From an uncultured Pseudomonadota bacterium (lineage in GTDB: Bacteria > Myxococcota_A > Polyangia > HGW-17): DNA of 64,000 bases. The notes beneath the pieces were generated by a model. That model saw only the letters and a program-made list of their open reading frames with translations. It did no database searches and was not told the DNA's origin. How positions within the stretch are numbered: the stretch's first letter is position 1; every line of letters begins with the position of its first letter. Where the stretch lies: contig CALKWH010000278.1 of the NCBI GenBank assembly GCA_938004375.1, positions 1 through 64,000 on the forward strand. The letters run 5' to 3'. The position numbers were made by a program, and so were the translations under genes. Positions 54,473 through 63,170 of this stretch are shown here, one piece after another.

Positions 54473-56596
54473 ATGGATCCCAATCTCCTCCGGTTTCTCC
54501 TGCTCCTGTTCGTCATCAACCTGGGCTTCCAGTTGGTGCGCCGCTTCCGGGAGGGTTTCGCGGCCGATCTCCCGTACAACCTGCTGCTCACCGGGGACGC
54601 CGGGCTGTGCGTCTACGCCCTGTCCTCGCCCGACCGGCTCGTCTCCCTGTGGTCCTGGCTGGCCATTGGCGTCTTCGTTGGGGCCGTCCTGATCCCGGCG
54701 ATCCTTCAGTTGCTGGCCCAGGCGGCCATGGGCCGGGCGCGCTGGGAGCTCGCCCTGCGGTTGCTGGCGCTGCGACACGTGTTCGCCCCCTCGGTGGAGG
54801 TGCGGCGCCAGCTCGAGCACGTGGCGCGCCTGCGCCGCGCCCACTCGGGCAACGTGGAGGAGATTGAGCAGGAGCTTACGGCCGAGTTGGCCCGCGCCGA
54901 GGATCCCGAGGGCCGCCGCCTGCTCCAGGAGACCCACCTCGAGCTGCTCGCGTTCTCGGGGCAGTGGGAGCGCTGCCTGGCCCTGTACGAGCGCATGGTG
55001 CAGGAGGGCATGACCCGGCTCGGCCGACCCACCCTGGCCGTGGCGCTGATCCGCGCCGGCCTCGAGAGCGGCGACGCCGGTCGTGTCTGGGGGTTCTACC
55101 GCGAGTTGCAGCGGTTCGACCCGAACGATCCCACGGTCTCGTCCGCCCTGCTCTCCGCCGAGATCATGCTGCTGGCGGCTTACGGGTACGCCGATCAACT
55201 GGAGCGGGTCCTGTATCCCGCCCACCGCGCCCACCCGGTGTTTCCCGTCTCCTCCAAGCGGTACTGGCTGGGTCTGGCCCACCTGCAGGACGGCGCCACG
55301 GCCCGCGCCGAGACCTACCTCACCTTCGGACCCGCGCTGGCGCGGGAGAACCCCATCCTGGACCGCCTGGCCCGGGAGCTGGTCCGCCGCGGCCCCGCGC
55401 GCTTCGAGGCGCCCGACGACCGCCAGCGCGCGGAGCTCGATCGCATGGCCCACCAACTGCCCGCCCGCTTCCTGCAGGTGCGCGGTCCGCGCCCCCCGGT
55501 GGCCACCGGGCTTTTCCTCGCCGGCATGCTCGGCGCCTTCGTCCTGCAGACCTGGCATGGGGCCGCGGACGATCTCTGGACCCTCTACCAGTTGGGCGCC
55601 AACTACCGTTCCCTGAGCCTGTTTCAGGAGCCCTGGCGCCTGGTGACGGCCATGTTCCTGCACGCGGGGGTGCTCCACCTGCTGCTCAACGGCCTGATGA
55701 TGTTCATGTTCGGGCGCATCCTCGAGGTGCACTTCGGCTTTCTGCGCACCATGGCCGTGTTCGTCTTCTCGGGGGTGGCCGGGAACGTCGCCTCGGCCCT
55801 GTTCTACCGGCAGGGCCTGTCGGTGGGCGCCTCGAGCACGGTGTTCGGCATGATCGGCGCCGTGCTGATGATGTTCGTGGTCGCCCGGGACCTGTGGCAC
55901 CCGGTGTGGCGGAAAAAGCAGATCCACAACCTGATCTTCCTGCTGCTTCTGAACCTGATCCTGGGCTTCTCCATGTCCATGATCGACAACGCCGCGCACA
56001 TCGGCGGCTTCCTCGGGGGCGCGCTGCTCGGGTGGTTCTTCCTGGTGTTCGGCTCGGCCGGCTGGCGACGGCACCTGGTGCGGGCGCTGGGCCTCGCCGC
56101 GCTCGGCCTGTTGATCTTCAGCGTCGTGCAGGTGTCCGGGCACCTGGGCACGGCCCGGATGACGCCGGTCTCCTGGCGGCAGGGCGGGCATGAGCTCACC
56201 CTGCGCGCGCCGGTCTTCTGGCAGCAGACGGTGGAGAGCCTGCAGAACCCCATCTGCCGGCTCATGCCCACGTTCTCGGTGACCCATGCCGAGCTCCCCG
56301 CCGCTGGTCTCCCCGAGGCCGAGGTGGTGGACGGGTTCCTCACCCAGTACCAGTCCCATGGCAAGCGCGACGGCCTCAAGCTCGAGTGGCGCGCGGCCGC
56401 CACGGACGCCGGCGTGGAGGTGGAGTTCTCGTTCCGGTTTCAGCAGACCCCCGGCCGCGAGCGCCTGTTCATCCGCCTCGACGGCCGCATGCTGTGGGTG
56501 CTGCGCTTCGTCTGGGACCCGGGCTGCGCGGCCTCGGTGGGCCCGTTCGTCCTGCCCGTCGCGCGCTCGTTCCACGCGCGGCGCACCGGGAGTTGA
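54473..56596 (+). CDS. Rhomboid protease with TPR-like N-terminus
   Basis: A 707-residue inner-membrane protein. N-terminus: two hydrophobic helices (about 5-22, 28-75 region), then helical TPR-like sequence (about 85-330). The rhomboid core covers about 340-530 with HLLLNGLMMFMFGRILE, the nucleophile motif as VGASST (usual GxSG) and the base His in NAAHIGGFLGG. A soluble C-terminal domain of about 170 residues follows. The residue after the nucleophile Ser is Ser rather than Gly. Substrates are unknown. It follows the lipoprotein gene by 9 bp. Confidence 0.85.
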   Translation: MDPNLLRFLLLLFVINLGFQLVRRFREGFAADLPYNLLLTGDAGLCVYALSSPDRLVSLWSWLAIGVFVGAVLIPAILQLLAQAAMGRARWELALRLLALRHVFAPSVEVRRQLEHVARLRRAHSGNVEEIEQELTAELARAEDPEGRRLLQETHLELLAFSGQWERCLALYERMVQEGMTRLGRPTLAVALIRAGLESGDAGRVWGFYRELQRFDPNDPTVSSALLSAEIMLLAAYGYADQLERVLYPAHRAHPVFPVSSKRYWLGLAHLQDGATARAETYLTFGPALARENPILDRLARELVRRGPARFEAPDDRQRAELDRMAHQLPARFLQVRGPRPPVATGLFLAGMLGAFVLQTWHGAADDLWTLYQLGANYRSLSLFQEPWRLVTAMFLHAGVLHLLLNGLMMFMFGRILEVHFGFLRTMAVFVFSGVAGNVASALFYRQGLSVGASSTVFGMIGAVLMMFVVARDLWHPVWRKKQIHNLIFLLLLNLILGFSMSMIDNAAHIGGFLGGALLGWFFLVFGSAGWRRHLVRALGLAALGLLIFSVVQVSGHLGTARMTPVSWRQGGHELTLRAPVFWQQTVESLQNPICRLMPTFSVTHAELPAAGLPEAEVVDGFLTQYQSHGKRDGLKLEWRAAATDAGVEVEFSFRFQQTPGRERLFIRLDGRMLWVLRFVWDPGCAASVGPFVLPVARSFHARRTGS

Positions 56597-56610
56597 CCGA
56601 GCCGCTCACG

Positions 56611-57339
56611 CTACCAGTTGATTTGTCGTTCCAGGGGTTCTGTGCAAAGGGTCGCCAATTGGCGGGCCAGGGCCACGGCGAGCCGCTCGCGGTGGGCGGG
56701 GTCGAGGATCCGCGGGCCCTCGGTCTCGTGGTCGAGGAAGCCGCCCTCCACCAGGAGGGCGCGGGTGCCGGTGGTCGTGATCACGTCGAAGGCGGCGGGG
56801 GCCACCTGCACCACCTTGTGTCCGGCCGCGTCCAGGCGCCACGCCAGGCGCCGGGCCAGGTTGCGTGAGCCAACGCCGAGCGCCTCGCGCTGCAGCCGCG
56901 CCAGGTAGCCGTCCACCAGCGGGGAGCCGTCCCAGGGCGGGTTCCCGTCCCCGGGAGGGGCGTCACCGCCCGGCCGCGCCGCCGGATCCCGCGCCAGGTC
57001 CCCGCGGGGGTAGTACACCTCCACGCCGGTGCGGTTCTTCAGCGGGCTCGCATTGAAGTGGAGGGACACGAAGCACGCCGGCCGCAGCTCGCGCACCCGC
57101 TGGGCGCGGCGCCACAGGGAGACGTACTCGTCCGTACGGCGGATCTGTTCGACCCGCACCGGGTACCCCGCGAGCGCCCTTTCCAGCCGCAGCGCCAAGT
57201 CCAGGGTGAGGGTCTTCTCCCAGGTGCCGTCGACGGCCTGTGCGCCGTAGTTGGTGCCGCCGTGACCGGCGTCGACCAGAATGGTCACGGGGGCGAACAG
57301 GTACCACAACGAGAAGAACAGAGGAGAGATGGTGAGCAT
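56611..57339 (-). CDS. N-acetylmuramoyl-L-alanine amidase (Amidase_3)
   Basis: Peptidoglycan amidase, 242 residues, with an N-terminal membrane anchor or signal (about 3-20). Zinc-site motifs read ILVDAGHGGTNYG (first His), the Glu of EKTLTLDLALRL, SLHFNAS (second His) and LLVEGGFLDH with the catalytic Glu. Start at 57339 has AGGTG upstream; a more distal start at 57372 is possible. A 14-bp palindrome lies right in front. Single-copy type enzyme for cell separation or remodelling. Confidence 0.9.
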   Translation of the reverse strand: MLTISPLFFSLWYLFAPVTILVDAGHGGTNYGAQAVDGTWEKTLTLDLALRLERALAGYPVRVEQIRRTDEYVSLWRRAQRVRELRPACFVSLHFNASPLKNRTGVEVYYPRGDLARDPAARPGGDAPPGDGNPPWDGSPLVDGYLARLQREALGVGSRNLARRLAWRLDAAGHKVVQVAPAAFDVITTTGTRALLVEGGFLDHETEGPRILDPAHRERLAVALARQLATLCTEPLERQINW

Positions 57340-57345
57340 GTATAC

Positions 57346-57359
57346 ACCTACATGTAGGT
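57346..57359. promoter_or_regulatory. 14-bp perfect palindrome upstream of the amidase
   Basis: ACCTACATGTAGGT, symmetrical, 7 bp from the start codon at 57339. It overlaps the AGGTG ribosome site, so a bound protein or leader hairpin could block translation. Confidence 0.45.
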
Positions 57360-57411
57360 AAACTAGCACCAATCACCCCTGACCGCAAACTTTCCATCCC
57401 CCATCCAGGTC

Positions 57412-57429
57412 GAAATCGAAATCGAAATC
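57412..57429. repeat. Hexanucleotide array (GAAATC)3
   Basis: Three exact copies of GAAATC, then degenerate units (GCAGTC), just after the 3' end of the Asn-repeat lipoprotein gene (minus). Same unit as at 20589-20612 and 49096-49125. Confidence 0.8.
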
Positions 57430-57448
57430 GCAGTCGGGATGCGAGGGA

Positions 57449-58726
57449 TTACAGATCGTCGATAGCCATGCACAGATAACTCGAGTAGGCGTAGTCGCAG
57501 TTCTGATCGTTCCAGGAGGAGACGTCCCCGAACCCGTTGTAGTTGAACCGGAGCCAGCAGGTGGCGTCGTAGTCGCCGCTGGGCTCGTCGTCCGTGCCCT
57601 CCGTGGCCCAGAACGCACCGTCGGTCGCGAGCGAGGTGAAGCCGCAGTCCGGCCGGCTGATGGTTTCTTCACCGCCCCCGCCGATCATCTTTTTTTCGCA
57701 GCACACCTTGTAGACCGAGCCGCACCAGTTGCTCGAGCCGATGGTGGTGACCCCGTCGCGGGGGTTGTAGATGCCCAGCGGCCCCAGGAAATCGCCGGCC
57801 GTGACCGCGCCGAGGCCCAGGGCGACGTCCCGGCCCAGGGCGTACAGGGCGGCGGTGCGGGGGGTGAACAGGGACAGGCCTGCGGCCTTGCAGGAGTCGT
57901 CGTCGGTGGTCCGTCGCGTCGCGAGGCCGCCCTGGACGTAGGCGAAGGTGTAGGCAGTCCCGTTCTCGATGTGGCAGTACACCGGTACCGAGGCCAGGGC
58001 TGTGGTGATTGTATAGGCGCCGGAGACGGTGCCGGGGACCCGGGCGAGCAGGTCCTTGCAGGAGGTGACCGCGCCGCAGAAGCCGCCGTCGCAGAAGCCC
58101 GAGCGGCAGTCGGCGTGCTGGAGGCAGCCCAGCCCGTCGGCGCAGGGATCGCAGGTGAACCCGCCGCAGTCCACGTCCGTCTCGTACGCGTTGTGGGTCG
58201 AGTCCTCGCAGGTGGGGATCTGGCAGATCAGCCCGCTGCAGACTCGGCTGGCGCAGTCCGAGCGCACCAGACAGTGCTGTCCGTTGGCGCAGGAGGGGCA
58301 GTCGCCGCCGCCGCAGTTGAGGTCGGTCTCGTCGCCGTTGGTCCAGGCGTCGTCGCAGGTGGGCGCGCCGCAGATCCCGTCGGGGCGGCAGTAGGCGACC
58401 GCGCAGTCGGCGCCCTCCAGGCAATGGAGACCGTCGGCGCAGGGGGGGCAGGCGCCGCCGCAGTCCTGGTCCGTCTCGTCCTGGTTGGTGACGCCGTCGG
58501 CGCAGGATGGTTCGATTACATTGTTCGTATTGTTGATGTTATTGACGTTATTGACGTTGTTGACGTTGTTGATGTTGTTGAGATTGTTGAGATTGTTCAG
58601 GTTGTTCGCGTTGTTGACGTTTCCGGCCGGCTCCGGGAGCCCGGCGGCGTCGAACGCGCAGCCTCCGGACACGAGGACCGACATGACCAAAACCGTAGCC
58701 AGGATCAGGAAGAGGGGAGTCTTCAT
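57449..58726 (-). CDS. Asn-repeat, Cys-rich lipoprotein with fibrinogen-like C-terminus
   Basis: A 425-residue lipoprotein (lipobox SGGC, Cys23). Next comes an xNN tripeptide array (about 36-70), then three Cys-rich units of about 45 residues each of the kind CADGxxNxDETDxDCGG (about 74-215). The C-terminal domain (about 220-425) starts SCKDLLARVPGTVSGAYTI and continues VPVYCHIENG, like the start of fibrinogen-like or lectin-type binding domains. GAGG precedes the ATG at 58726. Surface recognition is likely; ligand unknown. Confidence 0.8.
   Translation of the reverse strand: MKTPLFLILATVLVMSVLVSGGCAFDAAGLPEPAGNVNNANNLNNLNNLNNINNVNNVNNVNNINNTNNVIEPSCADGVTNQDETDQDCGGACPPCADGLHCLEGADCAVAYCRPDGICGAPTCDDAWTNGDETDLNCGGGDCPSCANGQHCLVRSDCASRVCSGLICQIPTCEDSTHNAYETDVDCGGFTCDPCADGLGCLQHADCRSGFCDGGFCGAVTSCKDLLARVPGTVSGAYTITTALASVPVYCHIENGTAYTFAYVQGGLATRRTTDDDSCKAAGLSLFTPRTAALYALGRDVALGLGAVTAGDFLGPLGIYNPRDGVTTIGSSNWCGSVYKVCCEKKMIGGGGEETISRPDCGFTSLATDGAFWATEGTDDEPSGDYDATCWLRFNYNGFGDVSSWNDQNCDYAYSSYLCMAIDDL
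58500..58620 (-). repeat. Coding 9-bp repeats (xNN linker)
   Basis: A 9-nt unit (plus strand like TTGTTGACG) is repeated with small changes to code an Asn-Asn-x linker between the lipid anchor and the Cys-rich domains of the lipoprotein. Confidence 0.75.
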
Positions 58727-58907
58727 CGGTACCTCATGGTTGTCCGGGCGTCGTCGGTGCACCGGAACCGGTGGTCGGTCCGACGCGCCGACAGGGAAGT
58801 ATCCCAGCGCCCCGCCGGGTTGTCAATGCCGTGGAGGGCCAGGGTGCGCACCCGCATTGCCTCTCGCGCGCGGATCTGTTATACGGCACCTGCGAGAAGG
58901 AGGCCCC

Positions 58908-60710
58908 ATGACCCAGCACCGGCCCATCACCGTCATCGATCTCGGGGGACAGTACGCGCACCTGATCGCCGCCAAGTTCCGCGGCCTCGGATACCATGCC
59001 GTGATCGCCGACCCGGAGGCGCCGCTCGAGGAGCTCGCGAAGTCCAGCGGCATCGTGCTCTCCGGCAGCCCGTCGCTCTCGGCCTACGACGAGGATGGCT
59101 CGGCGGTGCGCCGCATCCTCGATCTGCCGTTGCCGATCCTGGGCTTCTGCTTCGGGCACCAGGAGATCGCCAAGCACTACGGCGGCACGGTGGTCCACGG
59201 GCAGCCCGAGTACGGCCCGTCCACCCTGACGATCACCCGGGAGTCCCCGATCTTCCGCGGGGTCCCCGAGAAGAGCGTGGTGTTCATGAGCCACGGCGAC
59301 ACCGTCACCGCGGTGGGGCAGGGCTTCCACGAGCTCGGCACCAGCGCCGCGGGTGACGGCCCCGTGCACCGGTTTGCCGCCATCGCCGACGAGGAACGCC
59401 GCCGCTGGGGCTTCCAGTACCACCCCGAGGTGGACGACAGCGTCTACGGGCACGTCATGCTCGGCAACTTCGCCGAACTGTGCGGCTGCGAGAAGACCTG
59501 GGACGCAGCGCACATGCTCCCGGAAAAACTCGCCTCGATCCGCAGGGACGCCGCCGGGCGCGACGTGTTCCTGCTGGTCTCCGGCGGGGTGGACTCCTCG
59601 GTGGTGGCCGAGTTGCTGCTGCAGGCGCTGCCCCCCGAGCGGGTGCACATGCTCCACGTGGACACCGGCTTCATGCGCGACGAGGAGAGCGCCGAGGTCC
59701 GCCGCCTGTTCGAGGACCGCGTCGGCGCGCGTTTCCACTTCGTGGACGCCTCCGCGCGCTTCTACTCGGCCCTCGCGGGCGTCATCGCCCCCGAGGAGAA
59801 GCGCCGGATCATCGGGGAACTGTTCGTCACCGTGTGCGAGGAGGAGATGTCCCGGCTGAACCTGTCCGACGCGCTCCTGGCCCAGGGGACGATCTACCCG
59901 GACACCATCGAGAGCGGGGGCACGCGGCGCGCCCACGTCATCAAGACCCACCACAACCGGGTGCCGCTCATCGAGGAGATGATCCGCGCCGGACGCGTGC
60001 TCGAGCCCGTGGCCGACCTCTACAAGAAGGAGGTCCGCGACCTGGGCCGCGCCCTGGGGCTCCCCGCCGCGTGGATCGACCGCCACCCGTTCCCGGGACC
60101 GGGGCTGGCGGTGCGCGTGCTGTGCTCCGACGGGACCGCGCCTGCCGAGCTCGCCGGGGTGCAGGCCGGGGTGGACGCCACCACCTGGCCCGCCGGGACC
60201 CGCGCCGTGGTGCTGCCCCTGCGCTCGGTGGGCGTGAAGGCCGACCTGCGCTCCTACGAGCTGCCGCTGTGCCTGTCCGGCCCGCGCCCCGACGGGGACC
60301 TGGTCGCCTCGCGCCTGAAGTCGCTCTCCGGGATCAACCGCCTCGTGTGGAACCTGGGACCGGCGTCCGGGCAGGTCCGCGTCGTGCCCGGCACCTGCAC
60401 CTCCGACCGCGTGCGCACCCTCCAGTTGGCCGACGCCGAGGTGACCCGCACCCTGCGCGCGCAGGGCCTCATGGAGGCCGTGTGGCAATTCCCCGTGGTG
60501 CTGCTGCCGCTCTCCTTCACCGACGATCCCGCCGGCTGCGCAATCGTGCTGCGCCCGGTGTCCTCCGAGCGCGGCATGACCGCCCGGGTGCCCGAGCTGC
60601 CGCAGGCGTTCTTTGACGAGGTGGTGCCCCGGATCCTGGCGATCCCGCACGTCACGGCCGCGCTGCTGGACCTCTCCACCAAGCCTCCGGGCACCATCGA
60701 GTGGGAGTAG
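58908..60710 (+). CDS. guaA: GMP synthase (glutamine-hydrolysing), divergent
   Basis: Converts XMP to GMP. The 600 residues contain a glutamine amidotransferase (nucleophile Cys81 in GFCFGHQE, His in YHPEV), the ATP-pyrophosphatase VSGGVDSSV and TRRAHVIKTHHN, and a C-terminal dimerisation domain ending KPPGTIEWE. About 75 residues longer than most bacterial GuaA (about 525), and the amidotransferase loop reads LSGSPSLSAYDEDG instead of the usual GGPxSV. AAGGAGG precedes the ATG. RND gene starts 2 bp after the stop. Confidence 0.95.
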   Translation: MTQHRPITVIDLGGQYAHLIAAKFRGLGYHAVIADPEAPLEELAKSSGIVLSGSPSLSAYDEDGSAVRRILDLPLPILGFCFGHQEIAKHYGGTVVHGQPEYGPSTLTITRESPIFRGVPEKSVVFMSHGDTVTAVGQGFHELGTSAAGDGPVHRFAAIADEERRRWGFQYHPEVDDSVYGHVMLGNFAELCGCEKTWDAAHMLPEKLASIRRDAAGRDVFLLVSGGVDSSVVAELLLQALPPERVHMLHVDTGFMRDEESAEVRRLFEDRVGARFHFVDASARFYSALAGVIAPEEKRRIIGELFVTVCEEEMSRLNLSDALLAQGTIYPDTIESGGTRRAHVIKTHHNRVPLIEEMIRAGRVLEPVADLYKKEVRDLGRALGLPAAWIDRHPFPGPGLAVRVLCSDGTAPAELAGVQAGVDATTWPAGTRAVVLPLRSVGVKADLRSYELPLCLSGPRPDGDLVASRLKSLSGINRLVWNLGPASGQVRVVPGTCTSDRVRTLQLADAEVTRTLRAQGLMEAVWQFPVVLLPLSFTDDPAGCAIVLRPVSSERGMTARVPELPQAFFDEVVPRILAIPHVTAALLDLSTKPPGTIEWE

Positions 60711-60711
60711 C

Positions 60712-63168
60712 ATGATCGAGCGCTGGATGACCTGGTGGACGCGGCAGGCGATCGCCCGCCCGTTCTGGTGGCTGGGCGTGTTCGCCGTCCTTCTGGCCGT
60801 GGGCCTGTTCGGCACCACCCGGCTGGGGCTGTCCACCAACCTCAACCTGCTGTTGCCCCAGGACACCGAGAGCGTGCGTGTCGCCAGGGAGGCCAGCGCC
60901 CGCGTGGGCAGTACGGACTTCCTGATCGTGGGCATCGAGGGTCCGGACCCCGAGCGCAACCGGGAGGTGGCTGACGCCCTGGTGTTCGCCATGCGCCGGG
61001 ACATGCCCGAGCTCTCCGAGGTGTCGGCCCGCGTGGAGCTGGACTTCTTCAAGCGCAACGCGCTCCTGTACTTCGACCTCGACCGGCTCGAGCGGCTGCT
61101 GGCCCAGTTGAAGACCGTGGTGGGCCGCTCGCGGCTCAAGTCCATGGGCCTGCTGGTGCTGCCCGAGGGGGAGGACCCCGAGGAGAAGAAGCTCGAGGAT
61201 CTGGTGCGGCGCTCCGACGTGCGCACCCGCATCCCGGGCGAGCTGCGTCAGAGCGCGGGTCAGAAGGGACCCCGGGGCCTCGAGGGCTACTTTGCCTCCC
61301 CCGACGGGACCATCCTTGCGGTCATCGCGCGGCCACAGATGCTCTCGGTGGACATGGCCACAGCCCGTCACCTGGTCTACCAGACCCAGGCCATCATCCA
61401 TGAGGTGCTCTCGGACTTCCCCGCGCCGCACCCCAAGGTCGAGGTGGGCGGCGGCTACCGCAACCGCGTGGCCGAGTACGACTCGATCCTCGACGGCGTC
61501 ACCTCCTCGCTTTTGATCTCGTTCTCGCTCATCGCGCTGATGGTGATCGTCTTCTTCCGCTCCTTCCGGCCGCTGCCGCTGATCTTTCTCCCGCTGATCC
61601 TGGGCATCCTGGTCACCCTGGGCCTCACCCGCGGGGTGGCCGTGGAGAAGCTCAACATCATCACCGCTTTCATCGGCGGCATCCTGCTGGGGATGGGCAT
61701 CGACTTCGGCGTCCACCTGTCGGTGCGCTATTTCCACGAGCGGGCCTCGGCCCCCCTCACCGAGGCGCTCACGGTCACCATGACGGCCTCCGGGCGGGCG
61801 CTCTTGACGGCGGCCTCCACCACGGCCGGTGCGCTGTTCCTGCTGTTCTTCTCGAACTTCCGAGGCTTCTGGGAGTTCGGGCTCATCGCGGGCACCGGTG
61901 TGCTCCTGACCATGCTGTCGTTCTTCTGCTTCTTCCCCGTGTTCGCCGCGCTGCTCGAGCGCCTGTTCACCCTGCGGCCGGGGAGGTCCTGGGACTGGCG
62001 CTTCTCCGCCCTGGGGGATCCACACCGGGTGCCGCGACGGAGCCTGCTGGTGCTGGTCCTTTTCCTGATCCTCTCGGCGTTGTTCCTCCCCTGGGGGATC
62101 TCCCGCCTCGAGTTCGAGACGAACTTCCGTCGGCTCTCGGGGAACCCATCCACCTCGGTGCAGTACGGCAAAGCGATGGGAGACCGGGCGTCCCCCACGG
62201 TGATGCTGTGCGACACCGCCGAGGACTGCGCGCGGCTCACCGCCCACTGGGACCGCCTGCTCCAGGGGGATCTGCACCACCCCGAGCTGCGGGACATGAA
62301 CTCCCTGCACCTGTTCATCCCCGCGGATCAGGAGAAGAAACTCCCCGTCCTGGAGCAGATCCGCGAGCAGCTCACCCGCGTCGAGGACTGGGCCGACGAG
62401 GGGCTGCGCAAGAAGATCAACCACTACCTCCAGTACGTACCCACCTCGCCCATCGGTCCCACGGATCTGCCGGAGTGGATCCGGCTGCGCTTCACCGAGA
62501 GCGGCGGTGAGCTGGGCCGCTTCCTCTACATGTACCCGAACCGGGAGACCTGGAACGCCCGGGAGGCGGCCCGGTTGAAGCGGGCCGTCGGGCGCGTGGA
62601 CCTGGAGCCCCTGGGCGCCGCCCCCGGCGCCAACGCGCGCGCCGCCTCGAGTTCGTTCATCCTTGTGGACATCCTCGACGTGGTTCGCTCCGAGGGGTTG
62701 ATCATCCTGTTCGCCGCCCTCGGGATGGTCTTCCTGATGCTGCTCGCGGACTTCCGCCGGTTCTCCTCGGCCCTGGTCGTCATCCTGCCGCTTCTGAGCG
62801 CCCTGGCCTGGATCGCCGCGCTGCTGCCGCTCCTGGGCCAGCGCCTGGGCCTGTACAACATGGTCGTGCTCTCCACCATCATCGGCACCGGGATCGACTC
62901 CTCGGTGTACCTGTTCCACGCCGGGCGCGAGTTCCCCGACGACCCCCGGCCGGCGTTCTTTCGCACGGGACAGGCCGTGGTCATGGCCACGCTGACCACC
63001 CTCGTGGGCTTCGCCGGCATGATGTGGGTGCGGCACGGGGGCCTCTCGTCCATCGGGCGCTTGGCAACGCTGGGCCTTTCTGCTACCTTAGTCTGCGCTC
63101 TGATCCTGGTGCCGTCGGGCTTCTTCGTGGGCCGGTGGCTCCGGGCTTATCGAACCAAGAAGGGTTGA
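60712..63168 (+). CDS. RND/MMPL-family exporter
   Basis: An 818-residue two-halved transporter: helix at about 18-38, a large periplasmic domain, a helix cluster near 260-420, helix near 440-460, a second periplasmic domain, and a helix cluster near 640-810. Contains MMPL/SSD signatures (GILLGMGIDFGVHLSVRYFHE, ALLTAASTTAGALFLLFFSN). HpnN-type hopanoid or other lipid exporters are the nearest group; substrate unknown. The start is 2 bp after guaA. Confidence 0.85.
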   Translation: MIERWMTWWTRQAIARPFWWLGVFAVLLAVGLFGTTRLGLSTNLNLLLPQDTESVRVAREASARVGSTDFLIVGIEGPDPERNREVADALVFAMRRDMPELSEVSARVELDFFKRNALLYFDLDRLERLLAQLKTVVGRSRLKSMGLLVLPEGEDPEEKKLEDLVRRSDVRTRIPGELRQSAGQKGPRGLEGYFASPDGTILAVIARPQMLSVDMATARHLVYQTQAIIHEVLSDFPAPHPKVEVGGGYRNRVAEYDSILDGVTSSLLISFSLIALMVIVFFRSFRPLPLIFLPLILGILVTLGLTRGVAVEKLNIITAFIGGILLGMGIDFGVHLSVRYFHERASAPLTEALTVTMTASGRALLTAASTTAGALFLLFFSNFRGFWEFGLIAGTGVLLTMLSFFCFFPVFAALLERLFTLRPGRSWDWRFSALGDPHRVPRRSLLVLVLFLILSALFLPWGISRLEFETNFRRLSGNPSTSVQYGKAMGDRASPTVMLCDTAEDCARLTAHWDRLLQGDLHHPELRDMNSLHLFIPADQEKKLPVLEQIREQLTRVEDWADEGLRKKINHYLQYVPTSPIGPTDLPEWIRLRFTESGGELGRFLYMYPNRETWNAREAARLKRAVGRVDLEPLGAAPGANARAASSSFILVDILDVVRSEGLIILFAALGMVFLMLLADFRRFSSALVVILPLLSALAWIAALLPLLGQRLGLYNMVVLSTIIGTGIDSSVYLFHAGREFPDDPRPAFFRTGQAVVMATLTTLVGFAGMMWVRHGGLSSIGRLATLGLSATLVCALILVPSGFFVGRWLRAYRTKKG

Positions 63169-63170
63169 AC

